From Frankiales bacterium (GTDB taxonomy: Bacteria > Actinomycetota > Actinomycetes > Mycobacteriales > SCTD01), in assembly GCA_025966135.1 (NCBI GenBank), contig JAOPVP010000007.1, forward strand, positions 1 to 59,765: a DNA stretch of 59,765 bases, in the 5' to 3' direction. The notes below the pieces were generated by a model. The model searched no databases and had not been told where the DNA came from. It saw only the letters and a list, made by a program, of their open reading frames with translations. Made by a program: the position numbers and the translations under genes. Below are positions 34,155-42,677 of this stretch, one piece after another. The stretch's first letter is position 1. Each line of letters starts with the position of its first letter.

Positions 34155-34943
34155 ATGGCAGGTGTCCACACCAAGGAGATCCCCGACTCAGGGGCAGCGG
34201 CAAGCCAACACGGAGTCCGCGCTGTGACCCGGGCGCTCGACCTGCTCATCGAGCTCAGCACCTGGGAACGTCCGGTGGGCCTGACCGAACTGGCTCGGCG
34301 AGTCGATCTGCACCCCACGACCGCGTTGCGGCTGCTCGAGTCCCTGCGTTCACGCGGCTTCGTACGCCAGACCGCCGACCGTTCGTACGTCCTCGGCAGC
34401 CAGACCTTCGAAGTCGGCAGCGCCTTCCTGCGCAACGTGTCGATCTGGTCTCAGGCGAACCAACTCGCTGACAAGCTCGCCGAAGCCACGGGTGAGACTG
34501 CCAGCGTGGGAGTCCTCGACGGCGGCCAGATCCTCTACATCGCCATCGCCAAAGGTCAGCAGGACATGGGCATCGCGTCTGCGGCGGGGACCCGGCACCC
34601 TGCCTACTGCACGTCACTCGGCAAAGCCATCATGGCCGAGCTCCCCGCCGAGGAGGTTGCCGAGATCCTGCGCAACGACCCGCCCCGACGCCTCACACCG
34701 AAGACGCTGGTCGAGATGGACGCCATCAGGCGTGAGCTGGCGACCATTCACAAGCGTGGGTTCGCCGTCGACAACGAGGAGCGCACGCCGGGTGTCGTCT
34801 GCATCGGCGCCGCCATCCGTGACCACACCGGAAGCCCGGTGGGCGCCCTGTCGATCTCGGGACCCGCGGCGCGCATGCGAGCGAACGGCACCTCCGAGCT
34901 CGGCCACGTGGTGGCGGCAGCTGCCGGCGCCTTCTCGGCCTAG
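34155..34943 (+). CDS. IclR-family regulator, likely controlling the 37-bp-operator regulon
   Basis: A 262-residue regulator: N-terminal winged helix-turn-helix (VGLTELARRVDLHPTTALRL then LRSRGFV, about residues 40-73) and a C-terminal IclR effector domain (SVGVLDGGQILYIAIAKGQQ to TPGVVCIGAAIRDHTGSPVGALSISGP). The ATG at 34155 follows AGGAAG. It converges on the ThDP-enzyme gene with a 6-nt gap. That operon carries the 37-bp operator, so this protein is the leading candidate to bind it (inference). No such site is seen in front of its own gene. Confidence 0.9.
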   Translation: MAGVHTKEIPDSGAAASQHGVRAVTRALDLLIELSTWERPVGLTELARRVDLHPTTALRLLESLRSRGFVRQTADRSYVLGSQTFEVGSAFLRNVSIWSQANQLADKLAEATGETASVGVLDGGQILYIAIAKGQQDMGIASAAGTRHPAYCTSLGKAIMAELPAEEVAEILRNDPPRRLTPKTLVEMDAIRRELATIHKRGFAVDNEERTPGVVCIGAAIRDHTGSPVGALSISGPAARMRANGTSELGHVVAAAAGAFSA

Positions 34944-34949
34944 GGGCAG

Positions 34950-36713
34950 CTACCGGTACTGGCAGACGACGTCGACGAGGGCGGGAAGGCCCGTACGGAG
35001 CACGTGCTCAGCGGCCTTGCGCACCTCGGCCTCGACCTGCGACGGATCGACGACGGGGCCCGAGGCATACCACCCGAAGCCCTTCGCGATAGCGGCGAAG
35101 TCCGGCTCGGGCTCGCTGATCGCCATGCCGATGTGCGCCCGCTCGACCGGCGTACCGCGCTGATCCGCGATCTTCTCCTGGTGCTCCCAGTCGTTGTAGT
35201 AGGCGCGGTTGTTGAACATCACGACGAGCATGGGCAGCTCGTAGCGGCTGGCAACCCACAGTGCCCCCACGTCGAACATCAAGTCGCCGTCGGGCTGGAT
35301 GTCGACGACGAGCCGCCCGGTGCCCTTGTGCGCCAGGGCCACACCGAGGGAGATCCCGATCTGCGTCGCGGTACCGAGCTGGCGGCCAGGGTGGCGATGC
35401 GGCTGATCGAAGTCCCACAGCCGATAAGCCCACTCGGACGCCGAGCCCGCGGTCAGCACCCAGTCGTGCTCCCGTGCGACCTCCCAGATCGCCGCAGCCA
35501 GCTTCGCGGTGGAGATCGGTGACTCGTCTGCCTTTGCCTCGGCCCGCGCAGCCCACCTGGCGAACACGGCGTCATGGCGACCACCCAGGTCCTCACGCCA
35601 GGCCTGGCGCAGGGCAGCGCGGGCTGGTGACTGCTCTGCCAACAGCCGCCTGCACTCCTCGACGAGGAGGGGCAGGGCCACCGAGCTGTCCGCAACCACC
35701 TGGCAGTCCGCTGGGATCAGCTGCGAGTAGTCCTCACTCCAGGCGGAGATGCCGACGTCGCCGAACCCGAGGTCGAGGACGCGGCACCCCGGACGCAACC
35801 GGGAGACCGACTGCCGCGCCACCCCATCGGTGGACTGGGTCGACTTCGCCATGTCCTTGACGTCGACGAACAGCACGCAGTCGCTGTCGTCGATCGCGTT
35901 GGTGTCCGTCACCGCAAGCGGGTGCCGGTTCGGGAAGTTCAGGCGATACCTCGTGTCAATGGCTCCGATACCCACGAGCTCAGCCAGAGTCACCAGGTGG
36001 CCGAACGAGTCATGGTCGCGGCCGGGGTAGCCCAGCACCATGACAGGACGTTCGGCTGCGCAGAGGATCTCGGCGAGCCGCCGCAGCTCCGCCGGATCAG
36101 GGCCGATAGGGGCCGGCGGTAGCGCCCTGCGGGCGACCTCGTCGACCGGAATCGGCGTCTCGACACGGTCTTCCTGCAGGCCGGCGTCCAGCGCGATGTA
36201 GACGGGGCCTTGCGGCGCCGTCGTCGCAATGCGGTGCGCGCGGGCCATGATGTCAGGCATGCTGACCAGCGAACGCGGCTCGTGGTCCCACTTGGTGTAG
36301 TTGCGCACCGCTTCGCCTTGCACGTTCGCCGAGTGGATCCAGTCGAACCACGGGCGACGACGCTCGTGCGCCGCCGGGCCGGACCCGCCGAGGACGAGCA
36401 CCGGGACCCGGTCGATGTAGGCGTAGTAGATCCCCATGGTGCCCTGCAAGAGCCCGACGAGGTCGTGGAGGATGACGGCCATCGGCTTGCCGGTCGCCTT
36501 CGCGTAGCCGTGGGCGAGACCAACCGCGATCTTCTCGTGGGGGCACTCGATCATCGGCATGTCGTCGCCGCCGTAGTTGACGAGCGAGTCGTGCAGCCCG
36601 CGGAACGTGGCACCCGGGTTGAGGGCGATGAACGGCAGGTCGAGCTCCCGGAGCACGTCGACCATCACGTCGGAACCCCAGACCGGCTCGTCGTAGGGCG
36701 CGTGGTTAGGCAC
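34950..36713 (-). CDS. ThDP-dependent 2-oxoacid decarboxylase/acetolactate-synthase-like enzyme
   Basis: A 587-residue thiamine-diphosphate enzyme with Pyr, central and PP domains. Catalytic Glu60 lies in IECPHEKIAVGLAHGYA after the conserved NPGATFRGLHDSL. The ThDP motif is PDGDLMF (about residue 476) to FNNRAYY (about 501). The start is GTG at 36711-36713, which overlaps the aldehyde dehydrogenase stop by 8 nt; family N-termini begin shortly before the sequence WGSDVMVD. Likely decarboxylates a 2-oxoacid to an aldehyde that the upstream dehydrogenase oxidises. A carboligase role is the alternative. Confidence 0.85.
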   Translation of the reverse strand: MPNHAPYDEPVWGSDVMVDVLRELDLPFIALNPGATFRGLHDSLVNYGGDDMPMIECPHEKIAVGLAHGYAKATGKPMAVILHDLVGLLQGTMGIYYAYIDRVPVLVLGGSGPAAHERRRPWFDWIHSANVQGEAVRNYTKWDHEPRSLVSMPDIMARAHRIATTAPQGPVYIALDAGLQEDRVETPIPVDEVARRALPPAPIGPDPAELRRLAEILCAAERPVMVLGYPGRDHDSFGHLVTLAELVGIGAIDTRYRLNFPNRHPLAVTDTNAIDDSDCVLFVDVKDMAKSTQSTDGVARQSVSRLRPGCRVLDLGFGDVGISAWSEDYSQLIPADCQVVADSSVALPLLVEECRRLLAEQSPARAALRQAWREDLGGRHDAVFARWAARAEAKADESPISTAKLAAAIWEVAREHDWVLTAGSASEWAYRLWDFDQPHRHPGRQLGTATQIGISLGVALAHKGTGRLVVDIQPDGDLMFDVGALWVASRYELPMLVVMFNNRAYYNDWEHQEKIADQRGTPVERAHIGMAISEPEPDFAAIAKGFGWYASGPVVDPSQVEAEVRKAAEHVLRTGLPALVDVVCQYR

Positions 36714-38211
36714 CGGAGCGCCCGCTCTCTCGCACGGTGGGGGCCATGGCGAGGAGCACGCTCTTCTCGTGCGTGTAGGTCTGGAGCTCATCCATCGCCC
36801 GCTCCTTGCCGATGCCGCTCTGCTTGAAGCCACCGAACGGTGTGAGCGCGGGGCGCCGGTTGTGGTCGTTGATCCAGACGAGCCCAGCCTGCAGCCGCCG
36901 GGCGGTGCGATGGGCCGTGTCGAGATCCTTGGTCCACACGCTCGCGGTGAGCCCGTAGATGACGTCGTTGGCGAGGCGGATGACCTCCTGCTCGTCCTCC
37001 CACCGGAACAGGCAGGTCACGGGACCGAAGATCTCCTCCTGCACCAGTGTCGAGTCGTGGCGCGCTCCCTCGAAGACGGTCGGCTGGATGTACAGACCGT
37101 CCCCGAGGTCCTCGCGGTCGACCGCGGATCCGCCTGTCAGCAGCGTGGCGCCGTCCTCCACGGCCTCGCCGATGAGGCGCAGCACGCGGTCGTACTGTGG
37201 CCGCGAGACGATCGATCCCATGTCGGCCTTCTCCTCCCACGGCAGGCCCGGGTAGAGGGCCTCCACCCGTGCGACCAACCGCTCGCGGAACTCGTCGTAG
37301 AGGTCAGTGTGGACGAAGATGCGCGTCGACGAGCCGCAGGACTGGCCCTGGTGGACGAAGTTCATCCCGACCACCGCGCCTTCCACGGCGCGCTCCAGGT
37401 CGGCGTCCGGGTAGACGATGAACGGGTTCTTGCCACCCATCTCCAGCGTGACCGGCTTGATCGTCTCAGCGCCTCCGGCGAGGACGAGGCGGCCGGTCGG
37501 CAAGCTGCCCTTGAAGTGGATCTTGTCAACCTTCGGGTGGCGCACGAGAGGTGCGCCGGCCCCCACTCCGGATCCGGTGATGACGTTGACCACGCCCGGC
37601 GGTAGGAGATCCTCCGCGGCCTTGGCAACCTCCAGCGTGCTGAGGGAGGTGAACTCCGAGGGTTTGAAGACCAACGTGTTTCCGGCCGCGAGCACAGACC
37701 CGACGACCTGCGCCGCGAACATGAAGGGGTGGTTGAACGGCATCATGACGCCCACCACTCCCCAGGGTTCGCGCACGGTGTAGTTGAAGGTGTCCGAGTC
37801 CAGCGGAATCGTCCGGCCGCCGATGGTGGGGATCAGACCGGCGTACGTGCGCATCATGTTGACGCCCGCAGCGACGTCGGCTCGCATCTTGCGCAGCGTG
37901 CTTCCGTTGTCGACGACGTCGATCATGGCAAGGCGGTCACTGTCACGTTCCAGCCTGTCGGCGAGCTCGAACAGCAGGTCGGCGCGCTGCTTGGGCGACG
38001 TGTCGCTCCAGCTCGACGTAAAGGCCTCGGAGGCCGCGAGAACAGCGGCCTCCACATCCGCCGGACCTGCCGACGGAATCGTGGCGATCAACTCACCGGT
38101 GGCGGGACACCAGGCGTCCAGGGTGCCACCATCCGTCGCCTGCACCCAGGTGCCACCGATGAACATGGCGTCGGGCGCACGGCGATCCAATGCGGGGTGT
38201 CGAGTGGTCAC
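36706..38211 (-). CDS. NAD(P)-dependent aldehyde dehydrogenase
   Basis: A 501-residue aldehyde dehydrogenase with intact Asn160 (MPFNHPF), Lys183 (VFKPSE), Glu257 (TLEMGGKNP) and nucleophile Cys292 (HQGQSCGSS). It oxidises an aldehyde to the acid. The GTG start at 38209-38211 has an AAAGGTG ribosome site 5 nt upstream. First gene of a two-gene operon with the ThDP enzyme and preceded by a clear promoter overlapping the 37-bp operator. Confidence 0.93.
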   Translation of the reverse strand: MTTRHPALDRRAPDAMFIGGTWVQATDGGTLDAWCPATGELIATIPSAGPADVEAAVLAASEAFTSSWSDTSPKQRADLLFELADRLERDSDRLAMIDVVDNGSTLRKMRADVAAGVNMMRTYAGLIPTIGGRTIPLDSDTFNYTVREPWGVVGVMMPFNHPFMFAAQVVGSVLAAGNTLVFKPSEFTSLSTLEVAKAAEDLLPPGVVNVITGSGVGAGAPLVRHPKVDKIHFKGSLPTGRLVLAGGAETIKPVTLEMGGKNPFIVYPDADLERAVEGAVVGMNFVHQGQSCGSSTRIFVHTDLYDEFRERLVARVEALYPGLPWEEKADMGSIVSRPQYDRVLRLIGEAVEDGATLLTGGSAVDREDLGDGLYIQPTVFEGARHDSTLVQEEIFGPVTCLFRWEDEQEVIRLANDVIYGLTASVWTKDLDTAHRTARRLQAGLVWINDHNRRPALTPFGGFKQSGIGKERAMDELQTYTHEKSVLLAMAPTVRESGRSGA

Positions 38212-38313
38212 GGTTCACCTTTCGTCCGCGGGTCTTGGAATTGGCCCGAGGGTCGCGCCGTCGGGAGGGGGGCCGGGTCTGACTCTCGCGAGCGACATCT
38301 TTGGCGAAGGACG

Positions 38314-38342
38314 ACGCTACAGGGGCACTGCACTGTGTGCAA
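38314..38342 (-). promoter_or_regulatory. Predicted promoter of the aldehyde dehydrogenase operon
   Basis: On the minus strand TTGCAC (38337-38342), 17-nt spacer, TAGCGT (38314-38319): a near-consensus housekeeping promoter. Its -35 box lies inside the 37-bp operator, so binding there should repress. Confidence 0.7.
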
Positions 38343-38363
38343 CTAGCTTTCATTCAGTGCAAT
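38327..38363. promoter_or_regulatory. 37-bp inverted-repeat operator, copy 1
   Basis: Left arm ACTGCACTGTGTGCAA, right arm TTTCATTCAGTGCAAT (plus strand). The arms fit the shared half-site RYTGCRCTNNRYGNAA in inverted orientation. It overlaps the stop codon of the DUF1275 gene and the -35 box of the aldehyde dehydrogenase promoter. Copies 2 and 3 are at 46874 and 47076. Confidence 0.75.
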
Positions 38364-39071
38364 AACGTCGAACCCCTCGGGTCTGCCGAGCTGCGTGAGC
38401 GGCCGGTCAGCGACGCGGAGGACAACCAGCAGGAGCAGGCCCAGCTGCGCCGCCGGCACCCAGAGAGGTGCATGTACGGCGATGATCGTGCCGATCACCG
38501 CGCCGGCGATCAGCCCCGCAAGGATGAGCAGGCTGTGCCCGATCTCGCGCACCGGTCGGCCTGAGGTCACGCGGATCACGGCGGTCGTGAGCGTGCCCGT
38601 CAGGTAGGTCGTGGACAGGCCGGCTACACCGAACCGCTGGACGGCGCTGCTCTGCACTCCGAGTGCGAACGCGTTCAACGCCAGCAACCCGAGCTTCAAC
38701 GCCGTTCCGGGACTACCCGCGGTGACCCACCACGCAACCGCGTAGACCGCCACCACCGCAGCCTGAAGCAGGAGCGCCCGGGTGACAGCCCGCGGCCACA
38801 CCGGGTCACCCGCACGGGCGGTGCCGGCGACCCTGGTGCCGATCGCGCACCCGAACACGAAGGCCAGTACAGCGCCACCCGCGTGCAGAGCGAGCTGGCC
38901 CGCCGCAGAACCCAGGGACAGACCGAGGAGCACCATGTTGCCGGTCATGACGCTCGAGAACGCGCCACCGAGCACCAGGTACCCGGCGGCGTCGGTGAGT
39001 CCGCTGTTGAGCGCCAGAAGGACGACCATCACGTCTCGGTCACGAACAGTCGTCTGCCGCTCAGAGGCCAT
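38343..39071 (-). CDS. DUF1275 (YoaK-type) membrane protein
   Basis: A 242-residue membrane protein with about six hydrophobic segments. The start VMVVLLALNSGLTDAAGYLV and TYLTGTLTTAVIRVTSG are DUF1275 signatures. Function unknown in the family. The ATG is at 39069-39071. It lies between the two catabolic operons on the same strand; its stop overlaps operator copy 1. Confidence 0.88.
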   Translation of the reverse strand: MASERQTTVRDRDVMVVLLALNSGLTDAAGYLVLGGAFSSVMTGNMVLLGLSLGSAAGQLALHAGGAVLAFVFGCAIGTRVAGTARAGDPVWPRAVTRALLLQAAVVAVYAVAWWVTAGSPGTALKLGLLALNAFALGVQSSAVQRFGVAGLSTTYLTGTLTTAVIRVTSGRPVREIGHSLLILAGLIAGAVIGTIIAVHAPLWVPAAQLGLLLLVVLRVADRPLTQLGRPEGFDVIALNES

Positions 39072-39169
39072 GTCTCACTCCCAGGTAGACACGGCCGTGC
39101 AGTCCGAGATCCATTCACCCTCCAGTCATGAGTTCGCCTCCGGCGGAAGACTCCGTCCGGGCCGGCAGG

Positions 39170-40534
39170 TCAGCGCAGCACCAGCCGGCGCAGCTGTTCC
39201 AAGGGCGGACGCACGTCCCCGAGAAGTTCGAGGCGGTCGACCAGGTCGAGCAAGGCCGAGGCGACCTGAGGATCGGCGCCCGCAGCTTCGCTGAGCTCGC
39301 CGTACCGGCCGACGGCGTCGGACCAGTCCCATCGCAAGGCAGGATCGCGTCCGTCACCGGGGTAGCCGTTGGCCTCGGCAGACCAGGTGCGCCCGTCCGT
39401 GAGGGTGACGGACACGGTGCCGGACGGTCCCTGCGGCGGAAGGTCAGCCGTGACCGTGATGCGCTCCGCCAGCGCCAGCGTGTCGATGTCGGCAAGCCGC
39501 TCAGCCGCGAAGGCCTCCAGCAGCGCCGAACCCCTGCCCACCCGATAGGCAGCGATCACACAGCTCGCCAACGCGAAGCGGCCCGACCGCTTGGCCTGCT
39601 TCGGATTCTCTGGCGGAAACACCTCGGACAACCGGGATGCAGCTCTCGGCGTCAGGTGAACGCGGATCGCCGCGATCTGCTCCGGCGGCAGCCGCTGGTC
39701 GCCCAGCATGCCGATGAGAACAGCAGAGACCGGATGCAGGTCGCTGAAGTGCGGATAGGGCTTGAAGCTCACCTGCTCGACATGCCACGGCGGAGCGGCC
39801 AGCAGCTCGCTCGTCACGAGCGCATCGACCGATTGGCCGTCCCGACCGATCAGCCCACCTGGCGCTTCGAGCGCTGCCGGCGAGGCGTGGAAGGCGGCCG
39901 CGGCGAGCTGGGCGGCCCGCACGCCGGCACTGGCTGCCCACGCCGTCTGCACGGCGCGCATCACCTCCCGCTCGTCGAACTCGGTGATGCCACAGGACAG
40001 GGAGGCGCCGATACCGATCGCGTCACGGGACGTCGTGACGTCGAAGCGCAGCATCCGGCAGACCGCCAGCGCAGCACTGGGCACGCCCAGGAACGTGGAC
40101 GGGTGCTGCCCGCGAAGGTGCATCCCACCGGCGTCCGCCAACGTGCCGAGACCGCCGAACAGCTGGTACCCGACGACGAGAGCGGTGGCCAGGTCGGCCC
40201 CGCTGACCTCGTGCTGCGCGGAGCTCGCCGCACCCGCCAAGGCCGGGACGAGCACTGCACCGGGGTGCGCTCGGGTCGCTTCGTCGAAGTCATCGAGTCC
40301 GAGCGCCCCACAGGCCAGGCTCAGGATGAACGGGACGTCCCTTGGTCCACCGACAGCGAGAGCACGCGTGACCCGGTCGTCGGCGGCGCCCGCCAGCATC
40401 ATCCCGAGGCAGTCCAGCAGGTGCGTCTTGACCGCGACGAGCACTCCGGAGTCCAGCCCCGCGAGCTCAAGGCCGGCCGCGGCCTGCGCTGCCCCGGACG
40501 CAAGTCCGTCAGCGACCGGGCTCGCTGCTGTCAC
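39170..40534 (-). CDS. MmgE/PrpD-family protein
   Basis: A 454-residue member of the MmgE/PrpD family, which includes 2-methylcitrate dehydratase, cis-aconitate decarboxylase and iminodisuccinate epimerase. Family features are HLLDCLGMMLAGA near the start, DDFDEATRAHPGAVLVPALA, and VSFKPYPHFSDLHPVSAVL in the middle. The GTG at 40532-40534 overlaps the previous stop (GTGA). Last gene of the six-gene operon. With an OCD-like enzyme and amine chemistry next door, an imino-acid substrate is as likely as a tricarboxylic one. Confidence 0.85.
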   Translation of the reverse strand: MTAASPVADGLASGAAQAAAGLELAGLDSGVLVAVKTHLLDCLGMMLAGAADDRVTRALAVGGPRDVPFILSLACGALGLDDFDEATRAHPGAVLVPALAGAASSAQHEVSGADLATALVVGYQLFGGLGTLADAGGMHLRGQHPSTFLGVPSAALAVCRMLRFDVTTSRDAIGIGASLSCGITEFDEREVMRAVQTAWAASAGVRAAQLAAAAFHASPAALEAPGGLIGRDGQSVDALVTSELLAAPPWHVEQVSFKPYPHFSDLHPVSAVLIGMLGDQRLPPEQIAAIRVHLTPRAASRLSEVFPPENPKQAKRSGRFALASCVIAAYRVGRGSALLEAFAAERLADIDTLALAERITVTADLPPQGPSGTVSVTLTDGRTWSAEANGYPGDGRDPALRWDWSDAVGRYGELSEAAGADPQVASALLDLVDRLELLGDVRPPLEQLRRLVLR

Positions 40535-41490
40535 AGACCCAGCCGTTCGGCTTCCCGCCACGCCCAGTGGGCGAAGAGCAGGTCCTGCGAGGCCAGGCCT
40601 TCAGTGCGCACGACGATCGTCTCGTCGGGACGCTGGCGACCGGGCACGCTGCCGCCGACCAGCCCGGACAGCTCCCCCGCCAGTCGGTCCTTGATCGGAT
40701 GGCCAGCCGCGAGCAACCCGGCGATGTCACCTGCCTCTTCGGTCTGCGCCCAGTCGTCGACGATCAGCCGGTCACACGAGGTGTAGGCGTCACCGTCGAG
40801 CTCGTTCGAGCCGATGGCGCAGAGCAGCACACCGGGACGCAGCGGCCCCCGGACGATAGGCGCGCGTGCGGTCGTCGCAGTCACGATCAGGTCGGAGCCG
40901 TCCAGCACAGGGTCCACCGAGTCGTACACCCGTACCTCGGCGTCGGTCAGCGTGCGGGCCAGCTCCGCGAGCTCAGCGCAGCGCTGAGGAGTCCGGGACG
41001 ACAGCGCCACCTCGGCAACCGGCACGGCTGACAGCAGGACCGCAACGCTTGCCCGGGCCACGACTCCCGCACCGATCACGCCCAGCCGGGCGGGTGTGTT
41101 CGCCAGTCGCTGCGCGGCCACACCGACTGCGGCTGCGGTTCGGAGCGAGTAGTTGTAGTGCTCATCCACGATGGCCAGCGGCACGCCCGTCTCGAGGTCG
41201 ATGAGCACCACGAGCCGGGTCGCGAGCTCTGCCCCGGGGCGGGTGCCGTCGGGCTCGGCGCGGTAGCTCACGATGCGACATCCCGCCACACCGAGCTCCG
41301 GCAGGGCCACCGCCTTGGAGTGAAAGCGCAGCGCGTGACCCGGCGGTCTCATCCGCAAGGCCCGTGGCGTCGGGTAGTGCACCCGGTCGCGGGCCTCCCA
41401 CGAGAGGGCGAGCTCCGCGAGCTCGACCGCACGGGCCGGGGTCAGCACCTGCTCACACACCGAGCTGGAGACGTAGTGCGGCTGTTGCAT
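40531..41490 (-). CDS. Ornithine cyclodeaminase/mu-crystallin-family oxidoreductase
   Basis: A 319-residue OCD/Mu-crystallin protein: RFHSKAVALPELG (substrate-binding segment), the NAD-binding LGVIGAGVVARASVAVL (about residues 135-151), and the later VTATTARAPIV and LCAIGSNELDGD motifs. The family includes cyclodeaminases, ketimine reductases and EutC of ectoine catabolism. The ATG at 41488-41490 has GGAGAG upstream. A role in imine reduction or deamination fits its neighbours. Confidence 0.88.
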   Translation of the reverse strand: MQQPHYVSSSVCEQVLTPARAVELAELALSWEARDRVHYPTPRALRMRPPGHALRFHSKAVALPELGVAGCRIVSYRAEPDGTRPGAELATRLVVLIDLETGVPLAIVDEHYNYSLRTAAAVGVAAQRLANTPARLGVIGAGVVARASVAVLLSAVPVAEVALSSRTPQRCAELAELARTLTDAEVRVYDSVDPVLDGSDLIVTATTARAPIVRGPLRPGVLLCAIGSNELDGDAYTSCDRLIVDDWAQTEEAGDIAGLLAAGHPIKDRLAGELSGLVGGSVPGRQRPDETIVVRTEGLASQDLLFAHWAWREAERLGL

Positions 41491-41515
41491 GGTGAATCTC
41501 TCCGATGCAGGTGGA

Positions 41516-42646
41516 TCAGATGTCGATGACGGTCAGGACGTCGCAGCCCTGCGAGATGGGCTCGTAGCCGTCGTCGGTCACCACCACGACGTCCTCGATG
41601 TGGATCTTCTCGCCGGACGGGAGCAGGAAGCGGGGCTCCACGCAGATCACGACGCCTGGTTCGAGCACCGTGGTGTCCTGCAGGCTCAGGGACGGCGACT
41701 CGCCCGCGTTGAGGCCGAGACCGTGGCCGATCCGCTTGCGACCAGTAAGCGCAGGCAACCCGGCGTCGACCATCGCCTCACTGCAGGCGCGGGCGACGTC
41801 ACTCGCGAGCGCTCCCGGCCGGACCGCCTGGAGTGTCCGCGCATGCAGAGTCGCGATGCACTCCTGAACGGCCAGATGTTCGGCTGTCGGCGCGCCGAGC
41901 ACCGCACGCCGTGCCACATCGGCCTGGTAGCCGTCCAGGGTGGCCCCGAAGTCGCACCAGATCGTGTCGCCTGGACGCAGGGGCGCGTTGCGGTCACCGA
42001 GGCTGGTTGCACTGGTGATGTGGCCGGCGACGTCGAAGCTGCTCCCCACGCGCGAGAGCTCGACGGCCATCGAGGTCACGAAATCCGCTTCGCTGGCACC
42101 CAGCTGGAACTGCTTGGTGGCCTCGGACCAGGCCAGCAGGCTCATGTCGGCCGCGGCCCGCAGCGTCGCGACCTCGTAGTCGCTCTTGTGTAGACGCAGG
42201 TCGTCGAGGATCGGGCCGGCATCCACGATCCCCAGGCCGGGCAGCGCCTCGAGCAGGGACTGCAGGTCGGCATAGGGCAGACCCAGCCGGTGGTTCTCGC
42301 CCAGCTCCATGCCGATGCGCGCCCGGTCGAGGCCGCTCTCACGCAGCGCCTGCTCGAGCAGCTTCACGTCGAACGGCACGTCCTCGTAGCCGTACACCCG
42401 GACCGACGGCACCGTGGCCTGCACCTTGGCCCCCTGCTGCCGGTACACCACTGCCACCGGATCACCTTCGAGCGGGACGATGAAGAGCATCGGCCGCATG
42501 ACCTTCTCGATCTCGCGGGTCTGATGTCCGCTCAGGTACCAGTAGTTGAATTTCTCGCCGACGAGCACAGCGTCCAACTCCGCCGCTTCCATGCCACGCC
42601 GCAGCCGCTCGTGCCGAGCCGCGATCTCTGCCGAGCTCACTGCCAT
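41516..42646 (-). CDS. M24-family metallohydrolase (Xaa-Pro peptidase/creatinase fold)
   Basis: A 376-residue pita-bread enzyme with all five metal ligands: Asp232, Asp243, His308, Glu337 and Glu351 (WCDFGATLDGYQADVARR, IGHGLGLN, CVEPRF, HIEDVVVV). Members include Xaa-Pro aminopeptidase, creatinase and ectoine hydrolase DoeA. The N-terminal creatinase domain (MRRG..LVGEKFNYWYLSGH) is present. In this catabolic operon, C-N hydrolysis of a small molecule seems more likely than peptide trimming. Confidence 0.88.
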   Translation of the reverse strand: MAVSSAEIAARHERLRRGMEAAELDAVLVGEKFNYWYLSGHQTREIEKVMRPMLFIVPLEGDPVAVVYRQQGAKVQATVPSVRVYGYEDVPFDVKLLEQALRESGLDRARIGMELGENHRLGLPYADLQSLLEALPGLGIVDAGPILDDLRLHKSDYEVATLRAAADMSLLAWSEATKQFQLGASEADFVTSMAVELSRVGSSFDVAGHITSATSLGDRNAPLRPGDTIWCDFGATLDGYQADVARRAVLGAPTAEHLAVQECIATLHARTLQAVRPGALASDVARACSEAMVDAGLPALTGRKRIGHGLGLNAGESPSLSLQDTTVLEPGVVICVEPRFLLPSGEKIHIEDVVVVTDDGYEPISQGCDVLTVIDI

Positions 42647-42677
42647 GACTTCTCCGATCCAGGTTGGTGCGAGTTGT

